Source of the DNA: CAYVMN01 sp964452575
GTDB lineage: Bacteria; Desulfobacterota; DSM-4660; Desulfatiglandales; Desulfatiglandaceae
Assembly (NCBI GenBank): GCA_964452575.1
Contig: CAYVMN010000048.1
Location: 1 to 23,300 of the forward strand
DNA length: 23,300 nucleotides
Reading direction: 5' to 3'
Made by a program: the position numbers and the translations under genes. The notes under the pieces were generated by a model. The model was not told the origin of the DNA, did not search any database, and saw only the letters and a list, made by a program, of their open reading frames with translations. Below are positions 6,240-13,335 of this stretch, in pieces. The number at the start of each line of letters is the position of its first letter. Positions within the stretch are counted from its first letter, which is position 1.

Positions 6240-6734
6240 TCATATGAGTTCACTCAACCACTGCTTGATCTTGGCCCTGGGCGGCACCTTACCCACTGAC
6301 TTGACCTGGCCGTTTATGAGCAGGGCCGGCGTGCCCATCACGCCATATCTACCAAGCTCTTTGATATCCCGGACGTGTTCTATATCGGCTAGGATCCCGG
6401 TTTCAGCCATGACCAGCATGAGCTCTTGCTCAAGCCGATTACATTGCACACACCCCGGTCCCAGAACCTTGATCTCAAGCCCTTCCGGGGTCTCCTCTTC
6501 ATATGGCTTCCCCAGAAATTTCTTGAATTCCCTCAGGAAGGCCTTTGCATAATTCGCTTTTGCTTTATCAGGAATATAGTTCTTCCTGGTGAGGCGCTTT
6601 AACAGTTCAGCTTGGACCTCCTTGTCAGGCCTCTCTGACCACTCTTCGACCATCTCCTCCATGAGGTCCTTTAGACCCAAAACTCCGATCGTGTGCCTGT
6701 CAATCTTGATCTGCGTCACATCATCTTGTGCCAT
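6240..6734 (-). CDS. thioredoxin-like protein with N-terminal helical domain
   Basis: 164 residues. The C-terminal part (about 86-164) is a small thioredoxin/glutaredoxin-like domain: IKVLGPGCVQCNRLEQ with redox CVQC (C95, C98), then a cis-Pro loop GVMGTPALLIN (about 131-141) and a short C-terminal helix. This matches the redox-active disulfide protein 2 (MTH895-like) group often found with arsenic and permease genes. The N-terminal 75 residues are charged and helical (LKDLMEEMVEEW, LLKRLTRKNYIP, AFLREFKKFLG), a domain I do not recognise by name. The start at 6734 has GGAGG six bases upstream. Among the ArsR-controlled genes downstream of 7446 it is the only one besides the repressor that is intact without qualification. 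Probably cytoplasmic thiol-disulfide chemistry linked to arsenic or metal stress (inference). Confidence 0.82.
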   Translation of the reverse strand: MAQDDVTQIKIDRHTIGVLGLKDLMEEMVEEWSERPDKEVQAELLKRLTRKNYIPDKAKANYAKAFLREFKKFLGKPYEEETPEGLEIKVLGPGCVQCNRLEQELMLVMAETGILADIEHVRDIKELGRYGVMGTPALLINGQVKSVGKVPPRAKIKQWLSELI

Positions 6735-6789
6735 CCAATACCTCCATTTTCATTCCTTTGAGCCTCACGCCTTTACCCTTTGGCCTCAT

Positions 6790-7035
6790 TTATCTATCAA
6801 GCCAACCATAGAGCATTCCAGGGATGGTAGACAGAATCATAATGATCATGCAAAATGCAGCCGTTTTTTGATAGCAATGACCCCACCGATAACAAGCAGG
6901 TTTGGAAGGGACAGGGCCGGCTATAAAAAGGCTGGAATGAGACAAGTGAGCACATGTTCCCTCGCATATTCCTGAAGCATCATAAAGGCCTCGAGGCCTG
7001 GTTTTCGAATGATCTCGCTGTATCCCGCGGTAATC
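6790..7035 (-). pseudogene. DUF318-type permease (ArsP-like) remnant, ends joined by a large deletion
   Basis: The minus strand encodes EIIRKPGLEAFMMLQEYARE followed by HVLTCLIPAFL and a stop. This matches the start of the permease family PF03773 (..EHLLTCLIPAFFIAGAI). Immediately afterwards, in shifted frames, come PALSLPNLLVIGGVI and LSTIPGMLYGWLDR, which match the family's last two helices (SLPNxLVI..VxGxKK..., STxxGxxYGW). The roughly 250 residues between are gone, and at least two frameshifts interrupt the rest. The intact relative would be a membrane permease linked to organoarsenical or metal export. It sits directly behind the ArsR gene, where the operon's first structural gene is expected. 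Confidence 0.65.
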
Positions 7036-7065
7036 TTATCGCAAGAATTGACCAGTTGAAATAAT

Positions 7066-7087
7066 AATATAACTCTTTAGTTATATT
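7066..7087. promoter_or_regulatory. AT-rich 9-bp perfect inverted repeat after arsR
   Basis: AATATAACT-CTTT-AGTTATATT is a perfect 9-bp inverted repeat with a 4-base spacer, 15 bases beyond the ArsR stop and upstream of the permease remnant. Its AT-rich ATATAAC half-site resembles ArsR/SmtB operators, so a second operator is possible; it could also form a weak hairpin in the transcript. No promoter boxes are clear around it. Confidence 0.4.
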
Positions 7088-7101
7088 TAAAAGCAAAAAA
7101 A

Positions 7102-7446
7102 TTATTTTTTACATATCTCTTCGCGTCTGATATCCGGAAGCCTTTCCACCAGATCGGCGATCTCTTGGTTGTCCTCTAGCCAGTGCCTCATATTTCCTAA
7201 GAGACTGGCTACGTAAGGGCTTTCACTACCATAACTAATATGGTAATTAACCCAAAGACCATCCTTTTTGAAACCTACAAGGCCTGCCTCTTCAAGTAGT
7301 TTTAGATGCTTCGATACAGCAGGCTGTGAAATTTGGATGGCCTCCCGGAGCTCACAGACGCACATGCTTTTATGCTGCAACATCTTGACAATCTTTACCC
7401 TGTTGGGGTCAGAAAGGGCCTTCATCACCTTTATGAAATCTTTCAT
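7102..7446 (-). CDS. arsR: ArsR-family arsenite-responsive repressor
   Basis: A 114-residue winged-helix repressor. The arsenite/antimonite site motif CVCEL is present (C29, C31), leading into the recognition helix QISQPAVSKHLKLLEEAG, then the wing VGFKKDGLWVNYHI. Length and motif order are those of classical ArsR. Metalloid binding at the CVC motif releases DNA and turns on the operon. AGGGG lies six bases before the ATG. It heads the minus-strand operon that once held a permease, thioredoxin, ACR3, DUF1573 and MauE; most of those are now broken although repressor, promoter and operator look intact. It is divergent from dsrA, with about 350 bases between the starts. Confidence 0.93.
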   Translation of the reverse strand: MKDFIKVMKALSDPNRVKIVKMLQHKSMCVCELREAIQISQPAVSKHLKLLEEAGLVGFKKDGLWVNYHISYGSESPYVASLLGNMRHWLEDNQEIADLVERLPDIRREEICKK

Positions 7447-7463
7447 TTCTAGCCCCTTAAATA

Positions 7464-7504
7464 TTCTACCGTAGAAATATAGTCGCCCCCATAGGAATTG
7501 TCAA
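7464..7504 (-). promoter_or_regulatory. arsR promoter with overlapping operator
   Basis: On the minus strand TTGACA (7504-7499), exactly 17 bases, then TATATT (7481-7476): a near-consensus sigma-70 promoter. The inverted repeat TTCTAC-C-GTAGAA (7464-7476) begins at the last base of the -10 and covers the start region, ideal for ArsR autoregulation. The flanks extend the symmetry imperfectly (ATAT on both sides). Confidence 0.85.
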
Positions 7505-7533
7505 TTTAAATTCAGTAATTCTCCATTTTTTTA

Positions 7534-7563
7534 TTGACAATGCCAGGTGCTTATGAATATATA
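7534..7563 (+). promoter_or_regulatory. likely dsrABD promoter
   Basis: TTGACA (7534-7539), 18 bases, TATATA (7558-7563), in the arsR-dsrA intergenic region. It would give a leader of about 225 bases before dsrA. The arsR promoter TTGACA faces the other way 30 bases to the left, so the two promoters are back to back. Confidence 0.5.
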
Positions 7564-7612
7564 TTTAAGGTTAAGTATTTGAAAAATAACCTAATTATAA
7601 TGTTCACAAATA

Positions 7613-7650
7613 CTTATGACATATGTTATAGACTCAACATAACAAATAAG
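7613..7650. promoter_or_regulatory. inverted repeat in the dsr leader
   Basis: TGTTAT (7624-7629) pairs with ATAACA (7639-7644), and the outer CTTAT (7613-7617) pairs with ATAAG (7646-7650). The pairing could be a leader hairpin or a regulator site downstream of the proposed dsr promoter. I cannot match it to a known operator. The rest of 7505-7796 is AT-rich and holds no gene that I can see. Confidence 0.35.
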
Positions 7651-7796
7651 GAACAGTTGGTGATCAACAGGTCTTTCTTTTTCAAATCTAATTTTTGTTA
7701 ATGTGGGAGGAGGTGAATATCAAGTTTTTGTTCAGGTAGATTTGCCCCTGAGTATATCGTAGAAAATAATTTTCACTCAAAAAGGAGGCGCACGGA

Positions 7797-9218
7797 ATGG
7801 CTTTTGAACCAAGAGAGGAGCAAAAGGAGTTGAAATACAATGAGCTCAGAATTTACTCTGATGAAGAGTTAAAGAACTATACGGAGGAAGAGCTCAAGAA
7901 TTTCAAAATAAAACATGATATCCCCAGGTGTGAAGAGCTTGAAAAGGGTCCTTGGCCGAGCTTTGTGGCAGATGCCAAGAGGGAGGCCCTTCACAGGAGG
8001 AAACTGGGTGATGACCGGATGATGATCGAAAGAGATGTGGTTGAGGATTTGCTCGGGCAACTCGAGATCTCTTTTGAACACGGCGAAACCCATTGGAAGC
8101 ATGGTGGCATCGTGGGTGTCTTCGGATACGGGGGGGGCGTCATCGGGCGATATTCAGACCTTCAGGAAAAATTTCCTTCTATTGCCCATTTTCATACCCT
8201 TCGTGTCAATCAGCCGGCGAGCAAGTTCTATAACAGCGATTATCTGAGGTGTCTTTGCGACCTCTGGGAGTACCGCGGCAGTGGTATGATGAATATGCAC
8301 GGGTCTACCGGGGACATCATCTTCCTAGGTACCTTTACCGAACAGCTAGAGCCAATATTTTTCGAATTAGGACATGTGCTCCAGCAGGATCTGGGCGGCT
8401 CAGGTTCCAACCTGCGGACCCCCTCCTGCTGCATCGGAAAGGCCCGTTGTGAGTGGTCCTGCATTGACACACAGGACTTGTGTTACGAACTGACCCACCA
8501 CTACCAGGACGAATTGCACCGACCAGCCTTTCCATACAAATTTAAGTTCAAGTTTGACGGTTGCCCCAACTGCTGTGTGGCCTCCATTGCCCGGGCCGAT
8601 ATGTCTTTTATCGGTACATGGAGGGATAATATCCGAATAGATCAGAAGGCAGTTAAGGCCTATATTGGGGATGAGATTGTACCGAACGCCGGCGCCCACA
8701 AGGGAAGAGATTGGGGTAAGTTCGACATCGACAAAGAGGTCATAGGCCTCTGCCCGACCAAGTGCATGTGTATGGAAGATGGAAAGCTCATGATCGACGA
8801 CAAGGAATGCACACGTTGCATGCACTGCATTGATGTCATGCCTCAGGCCCTTTGGCCGGGCAAAGACACCGGTGTGAGCATCCTTCTTGGAGCCAAGGCG
8901 CCTATACTCGAGGGGGCACAGATGTCCCTGTTGACCATACCATTTATGAGGTGTGAACACCCCTATGACAACATCAAAGAAAAGGTCGTGGAACCGGTCT
9001 GGGATTGGTGGATGGAGGAAGGCAAGAACCGTGAGCGCCTAGGGGAACTCATCCAGCGTCAGGGCATCCAGAAGCTCCTCGAGGTTTTAGGCATACCGCC
9101 CATGCCCCAGATGGTTAAAGAGCCCCGCTCCAACCCGTACATCTTCTGGAAAGAAGAAGACGTACCCGGCGGCTTCCAGAGAACCATCGATGACTACAGA
9201 ACCAGACACGCGAGATAG
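7797..9218 (+). CDS. dsrA: dissimilatory sulfite reductase alpha subunit
   Basis: 473 residues. With DsrB it forms the cytoplasmic alpha2-beta2 siroheme enzyme that reduces sulfite with DsrC in dissimilatory sulfate/sulfite respiration. Cluster-siroheme ligand motifs: TPSCCIGKARC (C212, C218) and GCPNCC (C256, C260). The inserted ferredoxin domain has CPTKC (C319, C323) and ECTRCMHC (C338, C341, C344). Signature stretches such as ETHWKHGGIVGVFGYGGGVI and HRPAFPYKFKFKFD are present. Compared with the Desulfovibrio protein as I remember it, there is an acidic/lysine-rich N-terminal extension of about 37 residues (containing YSDEELKNYTEEELKNFKIK) before the usual LEKGPWPSF. The start is firm: AGGAGG lies eight bases upstream. 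First gene of dsrABD, 12 bases before dsrB. Confidence 0.98.
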   Translation: MAFEPREEQKELKYNELRIYSDEELKNYTEEELKNFKIKHDIPRCEELEKGPWPSFVADAKREALHRRKLGDDRMMIERDVVEDLLGQLEISFEHGETHWKHGGIVGVFGYGGGVIGRYSDLQEKFPSIAHFHTLRVNQPASKFYNSDYLRCLCDLWEYRGSGMMNMHGSTGDIIFLGTFTEQLEPIFFELGHVLQQDLGGSGSNLRTPSCCIGKARCEWSCIDTQDLCYELTHHYQDELHRPAFPYKFKFKFDGCPNCCVASIARADMSFIGTWRDNIRIDQKAVKAYIGDEIVPNAGAHKGRDWGKFDIDKEVIGLCPTKCMCMEDGKLMIDDKECTRCMHCIDVMPQALWPGKDTGVSILLGAKAPILEGAQMSLLTIPFMRCEHPYDNIKEKVVEPVWDWWMEEGKNRERLGELIQRQGIQKLLEVLGIPPMPQMVKEPRSNPYIFWKEEDVPGGFQRTIDDYRTRHAR

Positions 9219-9230
9219 GAGGTAATCATA

Positions 9231-10418
9231 ATGGCATTATCTACTGAAAGATTGGGATTGTATAACCCGGATAAACCGATGGAGAATAGGCTCACCGACC
9301 TTGGGCCCAGGCACTTCTGGCAGTATTTTCCTCCTGTCATCCAGAACAACTACGGCAAGTGGAAATATCATGAGATCCTGGAGCCAGGGGTCCTGGTGCA
9401 TGTCTCTGAAACGGGTGACAAGCTATTTACGGTCAGGTGTGGCGGTTGCCGCTTCATGACCGTTGAGCACGTGCGGGAGATCTGCGACATTGCGGACAAA
9501 CACTGCGACGGCTATGTCCGGTTCACCACCCGGAACAACATTGAATTCATGGTGGACAGCCTGGACAAGGTGGAGGCACTCAAGAAGGACCTTGCGAGCA
9601 GAAAGCACGTGTCAGGAAGCTATAAGTTCCCTATGGGCGGGACCGGTGCAGGGGTGACCAACATCGTGCACACGCAGGGCTATATCCATTGCCATACCCC
9701 CGCGACCGATGCCTCTTCCATGGTCAAGTCGGTCATGGACGAGATATTTGAGCATTTTCAAGGGATGACCTTTCCGGCCCAGGTCAGAATTTCCATGGCC
9801 TGCTGCCTGAATATGTGTGGCGCGGTACACTGCTCGGATATCGCCCTTCTGGGCTACCACAGAAAGCCACCGATCGTAGACAATGTTGTCCTTGAAAAGG
9901 TCTGCGAGATCCCACTCGTTATTGCAGCGTGTCCAACGGCGGCCATCTCTCCAGCCAAGACCGACGATGGGAAGAAGAGCGTGAAGATCAAAGAGGAACG
10001 GTGCATGTTCTGCGGCAACTGTTACACCATGTGCATGGCCCTTCCCCTTACAGATAAAGAGGGGGATTGTGTCACGATCATGGCGGGGGGGAAGGTCTCC
10101 AACCGGATCTCTCCACCCAAGTTCTCGAAGGTAGTCGTTCCGGGCGTGCCCAATAACTTCCCGAGATATCCCGAGGTCTGTAGAGACGTAAAGAAGATCC
10201 TAGAGGCCTATTCTAAAGACGCTAATAAGTATGAAAGGATTGGCGATTGGGCAGCGAGGATTGGATGGGAGAGGTTTTTCGAGAAGTGCGATCTCCCATT
10301 TACCGAACACCTAATCGACGATTACCGTCTTCAGTATGATAGCTACAGGACATCCACACAGTTCAAGTACACAGATGCTTCATGGGGTGTCTCAAAGGCG
10401 CTGGGTGGCATCGACTAG
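9231..10418 (+). CDS. dsrB: dissimilatory sulfite reductase beta subunit
   Basis: 395 residues, slightly longer than the roughly 380 usual for the family. It carries the catalytic siroheme-4Fe4S site motifs IHCHTPATDAS (152-162) and CCLNMCGAVHC (191-201), and a ferredoxin domain with CPTAAI (C234) and CMFCGNCYTMC (C258, C261, C264, C268). GGAGG lies eight bases before the ATG, and the gene follows dsrA by 12 bases. It pairs with DsrA in the cytoplasmic enzyme that feeds electrons to sulfite via DsrC. All motif residues I know for an active beta subunit are present; nothing looks degenerate, in contrast to the operon on the other side of the shared promoter region. Confidence 0.98.
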   Translation: MALSTERLGLYNPDKPMENRLTDLGPRHFWQYFPPVIQNNYGKWKYHEILEPGVLVHVSETGDKLFTVRCGGCRFMTVEHVREICDIADKHCDGYVRFTTRNNIEFMVDSLDKVEALKKDLASRKHVSGSYKFPMGGTGAGVTNIVHTQGYIHCHTPATDASSMVKSVMDEIFEHFQGMTFPAQVRISMACCLNMCGAVHCSDIALLGYHRKPPIVDNVVLEKVCEIPLVIAACPTAAISPAKTDDGKKSVKIKEERCMFCGNCYTMCMALPLTDKEGDCVTIMAGGKVSNRISPPKFSKVVVPGVPNNFPRYPEVCRDVKKILEAYSKDANKYERIGDWAARIGWERFFEKCDLPFTEHLIDDYRLQYDSYRTSTQFKYTDASWGVSKALGGID

Positions 10419-10450
10419 CCGTTACCCACACAGAGTAAAGGAGTGATGTA

Positions 10451-10681
10451 ATGGAAGAACTGAGAAAGGCAATCCTTGAATTTGCCGAAACCAGTAAGAA
10501 GAGCAAGTTCTATTTTAGTGATATGGAAAAGGCCGTAAAGAAGGTGATTCCTGAGGCTAAGACAAGGGAGATTAAGAAGGCGGCCACTTCGCTGGTGAAT
10601 GAGGAAAAGCTCATCTTTTTCTCCACAGGAAGCACGACCATGTATGGCCTTAAGGGACGGGGCCAGACTGAAGATCATTAG
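10451..10681 (+). CDS. dsrD: DsrD, small winged-helix-like activator of DsrAB
   Basis: 76 residues starting MEELRKAILEFAETSKKSKF, with the DsrD pattern FYFSDMEKAV...IPEAKTREIKKAA..LVNEEKLIFFSTGSTTMYGLKG. DsrD is a winged-helix-fold protein reported to stimulate DsrAB sulfite reduction. It is encoded directly after dsrB in sulfate and sulfite reducers and is absent from sulfur oxidisers, so it indicates a reductive Dsr pathway. AAGGAG seven bases upstream supports the start. It is 32 bases after dsrB and is followed by an intrinsic terminator. The dsrN/cbiA-like gene often found next is not here. Confidence 0.95.
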   Translation: MEELRKAILEFAETSKKSKFYFSDMEKAVKKVIPEAKTREIKKAATSLVNEEKLIFFSTGSTTMYGLKGRGQTEDH

Positions 10682-10717
10682 GTGCATGTGCTGGCCTGAT
10701 TTTACTGTTTAGCGCCA

Positions 10718-10755
10718 GGGGTCGCTATCCTGCTTGGATGGCGGCCTCTTTTTTT
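10718..10755 (+). terminator. intrinsic terminator of dsrABD
   Basis: GGGGTCGC-T-ATCC, loop TGCTT, GGAT-G-GCGGCCTC, then seven Ts (10749-10755). The stem is 13 bp counting three G-T wobbles. It lies 36 bases after the dsrD stop. Confidence 0.92.
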
Positions 10756-10769
10756 GACTGAGGACCAGG

Positions 10770-11390
10770 ATGAAAGAACCACAGTGTTCGGAAGAGTTTA
10801 TTGCAGAGCAGAAGAAAATGCTTGCCGAAAATCCGGAATGCGCCAATTCCATGTACAACCTGGGGGTCTCCCATATGGAGAAGGGAAGACTGGACGAGGC
10901 AATTCCCTTTTTTCAAGATGCCATTGAAAATAGCTCTCGGATGTTTGAGGCCTGGGTTAACCTGGGCTACATCTATTTCAAGCAAGGCGACCTGGAACGG
11001 GTTATCGAGGCCAACAAGAAGGCGGTTGAGATTGAACCGCGCTATGCCCGAGGGTATGCAAACCTTGGGTTTGCCTACCTACAGATGGAGAGAACTGATG
11101 AAGCCATCAACGCTCTTGAGATGGCGATCGAGCTGAACCCGGAGATTGCCCAGGCCTGGAACAATCTGGCCAACGCGTATCTTCAAAAGGGAGATGTTGA
11201 CAAGGCCATAGAGATAGGGGAGAGACTGGTTATGCTTGCACCGACCTTTGGGCTTGGCCGCAACAATCTCGCCTTTGCATATTATACCAACGGAGCTTAT
11301 GCCAAGGCCGTAGAGCAGGTTGACAAGGCCCTTGAACTCGGATTCGAGGTCCATCCTGAGTTCCTAAGAAGACTGCAACCCTACCGATGA
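10770..11390 (+). CDS. TPR-repeat protein
   Basis: 206 residues made almost wholly of tetratricopeptide repeats. At least four 34-residue units are visible: MYNLGVSHMEKGRLDEAIPF, AWVNLGYIYFKQGDLERVIE, GYANLGFAYLQMERTDEAIN and AWNNLANAYLQKGDVDKAIE, plus a fifth partial unit (RNNLAFAYYTNGAYAKAVEQ). No signal peptide is seen, so a cytoplasmic protein-protein adaptor is likely; its partner is unknown. It starts 14 bases after the dsr terminator, with AGGA close to the ATG, and its stop overlaps the start of the Cys-cluster gene (ATGA), so the two are co-translated. Whether they belong to sulfite reduction is not shown by the sequence; the terminator separates them from dsrABD. Confidence 0.9.
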   Translation: MKEPQCSEEFIAEQKKMLAENPECANSMYNLGVSHMEKGRLDEAIPFFQDAIENSSRMFEAWVNLGYIYFKQGDLERVIEANKKAVEIEPRYARGYANLGFAYLQMERTDEAINALEMAIELNPEIAQAWNNLANAYLQKGDVDKAIEIGERLVMLAPTFGLGRNNLAFAYYTNGAYAKAVEQVDKALELGFEVHPEFLRRLQPYR

Positions 11391-12037
11391 ACACAGAGCC
11401 ACTCTTCCATAGCTATGAACTCCTGGTTGACAGGGCGGACGTTGCATTCAAGAGGATGACTGAGGAGCATGGCGACTGTGTTAGATGCGAGAGGCACTGC
11501 TCTGATTGTTGTCATGCCGTATTTGGTCTGTTTCTAATCGAGGCCGCTTACCTGCAGAAGCATTTTGTAGGGCTGGGGCTCGAGGAAAGGGAGGCAGCAC
11601 TTCTAAGGGGTCAAAGTGCGGATCAGGACTTTCGGGAGATAGAAAAGAGACTCGAGTCCCACGAAGACGATCCCCAGATGCGGTCTTACGTCCTTGCCAG
11701 AGAGAGGGTCCGTTGCCCACTCCTAGACGATCGTGAGGACTGCATCCTCTATTCTCATCGCCCCATTACATGCCGGATTTACGGAATTCCCACCAGGGTC
11801 CAGGGTAAGGCACGAGTATGCGGAAAGGCGGGTTTTAAGAAAGGCCTATCTTACCCGGCATTCGATCTCGACGGAACCTACCGGGACCTTTTCAACCTGT
11901 CTAAAGAACTCCTGAATTCTGCCGGGATAAGAGACTCGGACAAGGCATCATTTCTCGTCTCCGTTTCTAAGGCAATCCATACCTCCCTAGAAGACCTTAT
12001 AATTGGAAATTTTGGATCGCCCGGTGAAGCTGCATGA
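11387..12037 (+). CDS. YkgJ-type Cys-cluster (putative Zn/Fe-chelating) protein
   Basis: 216 residues with the PF03692-like pattern. The N-terminal cluster is CVRCERHCSDCC (C31, C34, C38, C41, C42), followed by RCPLLDDREDCILYSHRPITCRIYG (C110, C119, C129) and C145. In this family the C...C...RP..CR.Y pattern is thought to bind metal or an iron-sulfur cluster, but biochemical roles are mostly unknown. It overlaps the TPR gene's stop by 4 bases (ATGA). Its 3' end overlaps, tail to tail, the last 41 bases of the minus-strand gene ending at 11997, and no terminator is visible between them. Confidence 0.85.
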   Translation: MNTEPLFHSYELLVDRADVAFKRMTEEHGDCVRCERHCSDCCHAVFGLFLIEAAYLQKHFVGLGLEEREAALLRGQSADQDFREIEKRLESHEDDPQMRSYVLARERVRCPLLDDREDCILYSHRPITCRIYGIPTRVQGKARVCGKAGFKKGLSYPAFDLDGTYRDLFNLSKELLNSAGIRDSDKASFLVSVSKAIHTSLEDLIIGNFGSPGEAA

Positions 12038-13148
12038 TGTGGTCTTCCATGTTAATCATTATGACTGGGAAATCTGTCTCATCCGTTTGTTCATAACATT
12101 CCAGGAGCGGGTAAAAGAGCCTTTGCATTTCCTTTTGATCGAAGGACTTAAGGAGAGTAAGTAAATCCCCTAAATCTCCCAGGAGGTATTTCTTCTCCGC
12201 CACCTTGATCTTAAGGGCGTCGAAGAATCCTTCTGTCGTCGCCTGAACCGAAAACCCGCCGGCCCATGTCAATTCACCCATCCCGTCCAATTTATCCAGT
12301 CGCATTCTGACGCTCAAGTCAAGGAAGAAGTAGATAAGGGCGACCGCTGGATTAGGATCCTCTTGGGCCGTGAATACCATGAGCCGATCATACCCCCTGG
12401 CAGTGGTAAGCCGGACATCCACCGACTCATTGTCAGCCTTAACCACAAAGTCCCCTGCACCATGATGCCAGGGGTATATCTGATGGAAGTTCCTGGTGTC
12501 GTAATAAAGGGTTAGGATCTTCGATGCCTCCCTGACGACATGCGCAGCCTCCTTCTCGGAGATGAACCGATAGCCCCCTTCCAGGTCCCAGAGTTTCAGC
12601 CTCTGCTCTCCTTCTTTATGGTCATAAGAAAGATGCCATTCGTAGTATCCGTCAAACCATTCTGAGAGGGACATGAAAAAGAACTCTTTCCCATGCGGGG
12701 CTAAGGACCTTACTCTTCCCCGAAAGAATGGCCTCGGCAGGTAGCCATAACCGAAAGTCTGGTGGAGCGTCTTCAAGACGTCAAACTCCCGGCTTAAACG
12801 GGCCTCCCCTTCCATGGATATGGCAGAGGCTATACAGAGCTTCGCTGTGGCACGGCCAGCCAGAATTTCAGCACTTGCCACATGAGAAGATGCACCGTGC
12901 TTTTCGCTGCGAATCCGTATCTTACTTATGCTATCAAGACCCAGAGACGTCTCTGCTCGCTTTTTCAGAAGAGCGACCAAGGGAAGCCCTTGATCCATCA
13001 ACAGGAAGTCTTTGATGGCCTCAAAGTAGTCTCTTAGGGTCAGGGAAGGATGGGGCTTGCAGGGTCCCATCAGGAAAGGGCGCCCAAGTTCGTGGGCAGT
13101 CGCTGGGATATCCCCCTCCGGCGAGGAAAAGAGATATGAGACAATCAT
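11997..13148 (-). CDS. uncharacterised protein, possible kinase-like (APH-type) fold
   Basis: 383 residues from MIVSYLFSSPEGDIPATAHE. This start is chosen because, once the false assembly gap is closed, its ATG overlaps the stop of the HEAT-repeat gene (CTATGA), giving ATGA coupling. The middle has features loosely like a protein-kinase/aminoglycoside-phosphotransferase fold: KLCIASAISMEGEARLSREF then DVLKTLHQTF.YGYLPRPF (an N-lobe-like Lys...Glu and 'E...L..L'), FMSLSEWFDGYYEW (hinge-like), and FHQIYPWHHGAGDFVVK (could correspond to a catalytic loop, though HGD reads HGAGD). The C-terminal half is helical. No clear enzyme motif is intact, so the fold call is tentative. It ends the four-gene minus-strand operon that begins with the FmdB-like gene, and its own 3' end overlaps the Cys-cluster gene. 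Confidence 0.7.
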   Translation of the reverse strand: MIVSYLFSSPEGDIPATAHELGRPFLMGPCKPHPSLTLRDYFEAIKDFLLMDQGLPLVALLKKRAETSLGLDSISKIRIRSEKHGASSHVASAEILAGRATAKLCIASAISMEGEARLSREFDVLKTLHQTFGYGYLPRPFFRGRVRSLAPHGKEFFFMSLSEWFDGYYEWHLSYDHKEGEQRLKLWDLEGGYRFISEKEAAHVVREASKILTLYYDTRNFHQIYPWHHGAGDFVVKADNESVDVRLTTARGYDRLMVFTAQEDPNPAVALIYFFLDLSVRMRLDKLDGMGELTWAGGFSVQATTEGFFDALKIKVAEKKYLLGDLGDLLTLLKSFDQKEMQRLFYPLLECYEQTDETDFPVIMINMEDHIMQLHRAIQNFQL

Positions 13149-13180
13149 AGCCTGCTGAGGGCCTCTGACGCAGCCTGACC
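13126..13180. repeat. left copy of 55-base contig-end duplication
   Basis: These 55 bases directly before the Ns are identical to 13281-13335 directly after them. Exact identity at both gap edges points to an unmerged contig overlap, not a biological repeat. Confidence 0.95.
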
Positions 13181-13280
13181 NNNNNNNNNNNNNNNNNNNN
13201 NNNNNNNNNNNNNNNNNNNNNNNNNNNNNNNNNNNNNNNNNNNNNNNNNNNNNNNNNNNNNNNNNNNNNNNNNNNNNNNN
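13181..13280. other. assembly gap (100 Ns), probably of zero real length
   Basis: Exactly 100 Ns joined by a 55-base identical overlap on both sides. Merging the overlap removes the gap and joins the HEAT-repeat gene's stop and the next gene's ATG as CTATGA. Confidence 0.97.
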
Positions 13281-13335
13281 GAAAAGAGATATGAGACAAT
13301 CATAGCCTGCTGAGGGCCTCTGACGCAGCCTGACC
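13281..13335. repeat. right copy of 55-base contig-end duplication
   Basis: Identical to 13126-13180. It contains the true last codons of the HEAT-repeat gene (stop at 13302-13300) and a second copy of the following gene's first codons. Confidence 0.95.

Noticed and set aside
8400..8960. Minus-strand open frame of 186 codons inside dsrA
   Set aside because: Shadow of a strongly conserved gene; no ribosome site or family resemblance.
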